From: Cupriavidus pauculus
Lineage (GTDB): Bacteria > Pseudomonadota > Gammaproteobacteria > Burkholderiales > Burkholderiaceae
Direction of reading: 5' to 3'
Length of the DNA stretch: 64,000 nt
Assembly (NCBI RefSeq): GCF_003854935.1
Contig: NZ_CP033969.1
Coordinates: forward strand, 1,674,001-1,738,000
Part shown: positions 61,925-64,000 of the stretch, piece after piece
How positions within the stretch are numbered: the first letter of the stretch is position 1
Layout of the letters: every line of letters begins with the position of its first letter
The notes under the pieces: generated by a model
What the model saw: only the letters and a program-made list of their open reading frames with translations
Told to the model about the DNA's origin: nothing
The model's database searches: none
Translations under genes and position numbers: made by a program

Positions 61925-62725
61925 TCAATGCCCCCGGGCCCGCATCAGCGCCTTCACCATCGTCTTGTAGCCGCGCTCGCGGGCGTGGCGTGAGGGGGTG
62001 ATGCCTTCGCGGTCGGCCAGGTTGGCGTCAGCGCCGGCGTCCAGCAGCAGTTGCACCACTTCCTCGTAGCGCGTGCTGCCGTCGCCCAGGATGATGGCTT
62101 CCAGCAGCGCCGTCCAGCCGAGCTGGTTGACGCGGTCCACCGGTACGCCGGCCTTCAGCAGCAGCTTCACCACTTCCACGTTGCCATGCTGGCTGGCCGC
62201 GATCAGCGCGGTGCCGTCGTAGCGGTCGGTGCTGCGGACGTCGGCGCCGTGCGACAGCGACAGCCGCACGATGTCGAGCTGGTTGGTGGCCGAAGCCAGC
62301 AGAAACGCGCTGTTCGATTCCCCGTCCTTCTGATTCACGTCGGCGCCGGCCATGATCAGCGCGCGCGCCACGTCGCCGCGGCGGTTGTAGACGGCGGCCA
62401 CCAGCGCCGAGCGGCCGCGTTCGTCCACGGCTGACAGCGACGCGCCGGCCCGCAGCAGCCGGTTCACGAGATCGAGGTCGCCGATGCTGGCCGCTGTCAC
62501 CAGATTGCGATCCAGCGCGGTCATGCCTTCGCCGCGCGATGGCGGGCTGGCCGGCAGCGGGCGCGGCATCGGCGCGGGCGCCGAGGCATCGCGCATGCCG
62601 CCCAGCGATCGCGCCAGCGTCTGGCCGCCCTGGCCCGCCAGCAGCCCGCCCGCCATCAGCAATCCCATCAACCCGAGCATTTCGGCAAGTGCCTGGCGGC
62701 GGTGGCGGGTCTGGGAGGGCGTCAT
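61925..62725 (-). CDS. Ankyrin-repeat protein with N-terminal anchor
   Basis: A 266-residue protein. A hydrophobic segment near the N terminus (LGLMGLLMAGGLLAG) is a signal anchor or peptide. From about residue 65 there are about six ankyrin repeats, such as NLVTAASIGDLDLVNRLLRAGASL, RSALVAAVYNRRGDVARALIMAGADVN, TALIAASQHGNVEVVKLLLKAGV and TRYEEVVQLLLDAGADANL. It is likely a periplasmic or membrane-associated binding protein of unknown partner. It lies 22 bp after the ChaC-like gene, in the same direction. Confidence 0.85.
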   Translation of the reverse strand: MTPSQTRHRRQALAEMLGLMGLLMAGGLLAGQGGQTLARSLGGMRDASAPAPMPRPLPASPPSRGEGMTALDRNLVTAASIGDLDLVNRLLRAGASLSAVDERGRSALVAAVYNRRGDVARALIMAGADVNQKDGESNSAFLLASATNQLDIVRLSLSHGADVRSTDRYDGTALIAASQHGNVEVVKLLLKAGVPVDRVNQLGWTALLEAIILGDGSTRYEEVVQLLLDAGADANLADREGITPSRHARERGYKTMVKALMRARGH

Positions 62726-62747
62726 GATGATCGGCGTTGGGCTGCGG

Positions 62748-63545
62748 TCAGACGGTTTCGTGTGGATGGACGGCGGCGGCCACGGCGTCGTCCGGGCGCG
62801 TTGCCGCGCTGGCCGAGGTGGCCACCGGCGTGGCAGTGGTGCAGGCCGCCCGGGCCACCTCGGCCGCGTCGCGCTCCTGGAGCTGGCGCCAGAGCCGGCC
62901 CAGGTAAGGATCGTCGACGCCGTGCGTGGCAAGCCCCAGCAGGGTTTGTTGCAGGTATTCGCGGGCGGGGCCGTACAGGCCGCAGGCATGGCGCAGGCAG
63001 TCCACCACGCGCGCGTCGGGCAGGCGCCCGGCGTAGCCGGCGTGGGACCGGTTCATGACGAAGGCGAGCGCGCGCTGCTCGGGCGCGTCCGGCGCCTGGT
63101 CCAGCTTCACGCGCAGCCAGCGCGGGTGGTAGGCGCCCGTCATCATCTCGCGGCGCCACAGCACGCGGAATTCCTGCTCCACCACGTGGCTCGGGATGCG
63201 GAACACCATGCCCGTGCAGCTACCGCCCCGATCCAGGCCCAGCACGAGGCCGGGGTTGTCCCAGGTGCCGCGATTGATCTTCGAATAGAGGTAGAAGCCC
63301 CGGTGATAGCCGTGCACCGTGGCCAGCCGGCTCTCGGTGTGGACGACCATCGGGTTCCAGATCAGCGATCCGTAGCCGAACACCCAGACGTCGCCGTTCA
63401 GGTCGGCCGTATCGGGCCGGCAGGCCAGCGCGCAGCCCAGCGAGCGCTCCACGTCGGCCTCAGGCAGCAGCGAGGACGCGACCGGCGAGCTGCACAGCTT
63501 GGTGCGCAGCCGGTCTGCCTCGAGGTCCTGTCTGGTGATGGCCAT
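62748..63545 (-). CDS. ChaC-like gamma-glutamylcyclotransferase
   Basis: A 265-residue enzyme that degrades glutathione to 5-oxoproline and Cys-Gly. The substrate loop VWVFGYGSLIWNP is near residue 57. The catalytic Glu is in EFRVLWRREMMTGAYHPRWL near 130, and AFVMNRSHAGYAGRL near 160 is typical of ChaC. N- and C-terminal extensions are longer than in E. coli ChaC (231 residues). Start MAITRQDLEADRL. It probably forms an operon with the ankyrin gene. Confidence 0.92.
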   Translation of the reverse strand: MAITRQDLEADRLRTKLCSSPVASSLLPEADVERSLGCALACRPDTADLNGDVWVFGYGSLIWNPMVVHTESRLATVHGYHRGFYLYSKINRGTWDNPGLVLGLDRGGSCTGMVFRIPSHVVEQEFRVLWRREMMTGAYHPRWLRVKLDQAPDAPEQRALAFVMNRSHAGYAGRLPDARVVDCLRHACGLYGPAREYLQQTLLGLATHGVDDPYLGRLWRQLQERDAAEVARAACTTATPVATSASAATRPDDAVAAAVHPHETV

Positions 63546-63777
63546 GGCTGAAAGAATAATCCAAAGCGCATTGATGCGTCGCAAGCAAACCACGGATTCG
63601 TGCCCGGGTGTGTGCAGCAGGCAACGGTCGGGGGCTTGCCCGAGGGGCCGCCGATTGGCCGGATCGGGTGCCGGGTCACTACAATAGGGGCCCTAACGCC
63701 CGGGAACTGCCGTGCAACTGACGGCGAACGGGCGTGCAACTGTCGCGCAATGTGCAGCGACCTTCGGAGAACCGGAC

Positions 63778-64000
63778 ATGGCGCATACCCTGACCGTGGT
63801 GTTTGGCAGCGGCAAGGAATTTGAATTCACGCTCGCGGACAATGATCTGGCGGCGCTGACCGACGACGCCGCCTGGCGCTGGTTCGACCGCGAGTACGCG
63901 GAACTGGACTGCCAGGCGTCCAGCCCGGTCGGCAAGGTGCTTGTGATCGACAAGATCCTCAACGTCGCCAAGTTCTCGGGCGAGAACCGGTTTGCCGCCG
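63778..64000 (+). CDS. Unknown protein, N-terminal part only
   Basis: A reading frame starting MAHTLTVVFGSGKEFEF and continuing beyond the window end (74 codons seen). GGAG lies eight bases before the ATG. TACAAT at about 63679-63684 may be its -10. The visible part is a small alpha/beta sequence with two short acidic stretches and no recognised motif. I do not know its family. Confidence 0.6.
   Translation, partial: MAHTLTVVFGSGKEFEFTLADNDLAALTDDAAWRWFDREYAELDCQASSPVGKVLVIDKILNVAKFSGENRFAA

Noticed and set aside
1-64000. CRISPR array, insertion sequence or integrase
   Set aside because: No regularly spaced repeats, transposase motifs or attachment-site duplications were seen.

Overview
The window looks like chromosomal DNA from a betaproteobacterium of the Burkholderiaceae, most likely the Cupriavidus/Ralstonia group. 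The basis is uniformly high G+C with strong G/C third-position bias, and several gene arrangements known from that group: ribD-ribE/ribBX-ribH-nusB, glyA-nrdR, ybgC-tolQRAB-pal-cpoB-queC, a kynB-kynU-kynA operon divergent from an Lrp-type regulator, and pilVWXY1E-fimT minor-pilin clusters. Nothing on the window (no integrase, transposase or phage block) suggests a recent mobile element. The species cannot be fixed from the sequence alone.

Layout. 1-9.2 kb: tRNA-Gly(CCC), a small coiled-coil/membrane protein, an aldose epimerase-like protein, a glutathione S-transferase, acetoacetyl-CoA synthetase, UbiD, a lytic transglycosylase behind a long structured leader, and a class I aminotransferase. 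9.3-14.7 kb: riboflavin genes (ribD, ribE, ribBX, ribH) with nusB, interrupted on the opposite strand by a CaiB-type CoA-transferase. 14.8-26.9 kb: two consecutive minor-pilin/PilY1 operons of identical gene order on the minus strand. The promoter-proximal one (19.7-26.9 kb) is canonical. The other (14.8-19.6 kb) is divergent, with a PilY1 of half length. 27.1-29.0 kb: nrdR and glyA. 29.5-35.0 kb: the complete Tol-Pal envelope operon. 35.2-37.3 kb: queC, a YeeE/YedE transporter and tRNA-Lys(TTT). 37.4-42.8 kb: an LprI-like membrane protein, a PAS-GGDEF diguanylate cyclase, a DUF3318/YqjE/YqjD-type set and a 1-Cys peroxiredoxin. 42.9-48.8 kb: glutaryl-CoA dehydrogenase with an IclR regulator, then the kynurenine operon with its Lrp-type regulator. 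48.8-64 kb: flavin reductase, DUF72 protein, cyclopropane fatty acid synthase, PdxH, an MFS transporter, an AsmA protein, TcdA, a P-loop kinase, a bacteriohemerythrin, a thioredoxin-TPR protein, an acyl-CoA ligase, an ankyrin protein, a ChaC-type cyclotransferase and a truncated unknown gene.

How the genes work together. TolQRA-TolB-Pal-CpoB with YbgC couples inner-membrane energy to outer-membrane constriction at division. RibD, RibE, RibBX and RibH supply all riboflavin steps except GTP cyclohydrolase II, because that half of RibBX has lost its metal and catalytic residues. KynA, KynB and KynU convert tryptophan to anthranilate. GcdH oxidises glutaryl-CoA. The two pilin sets should prime type IV pilus assembly and present PilY1 proteins at the pilus tip.

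The best leads beyond routine annotation are: a strong promoter followed by about 340 nt of hairpin-rich leader before the transglycosylase; the tandem, asymmetric PilY1 operons; and clean palindromic operators in the gcdH/iclR, kynB/kynR and acyl-CoA ligase promoter regions. No clearly new multi-gene system was identified.
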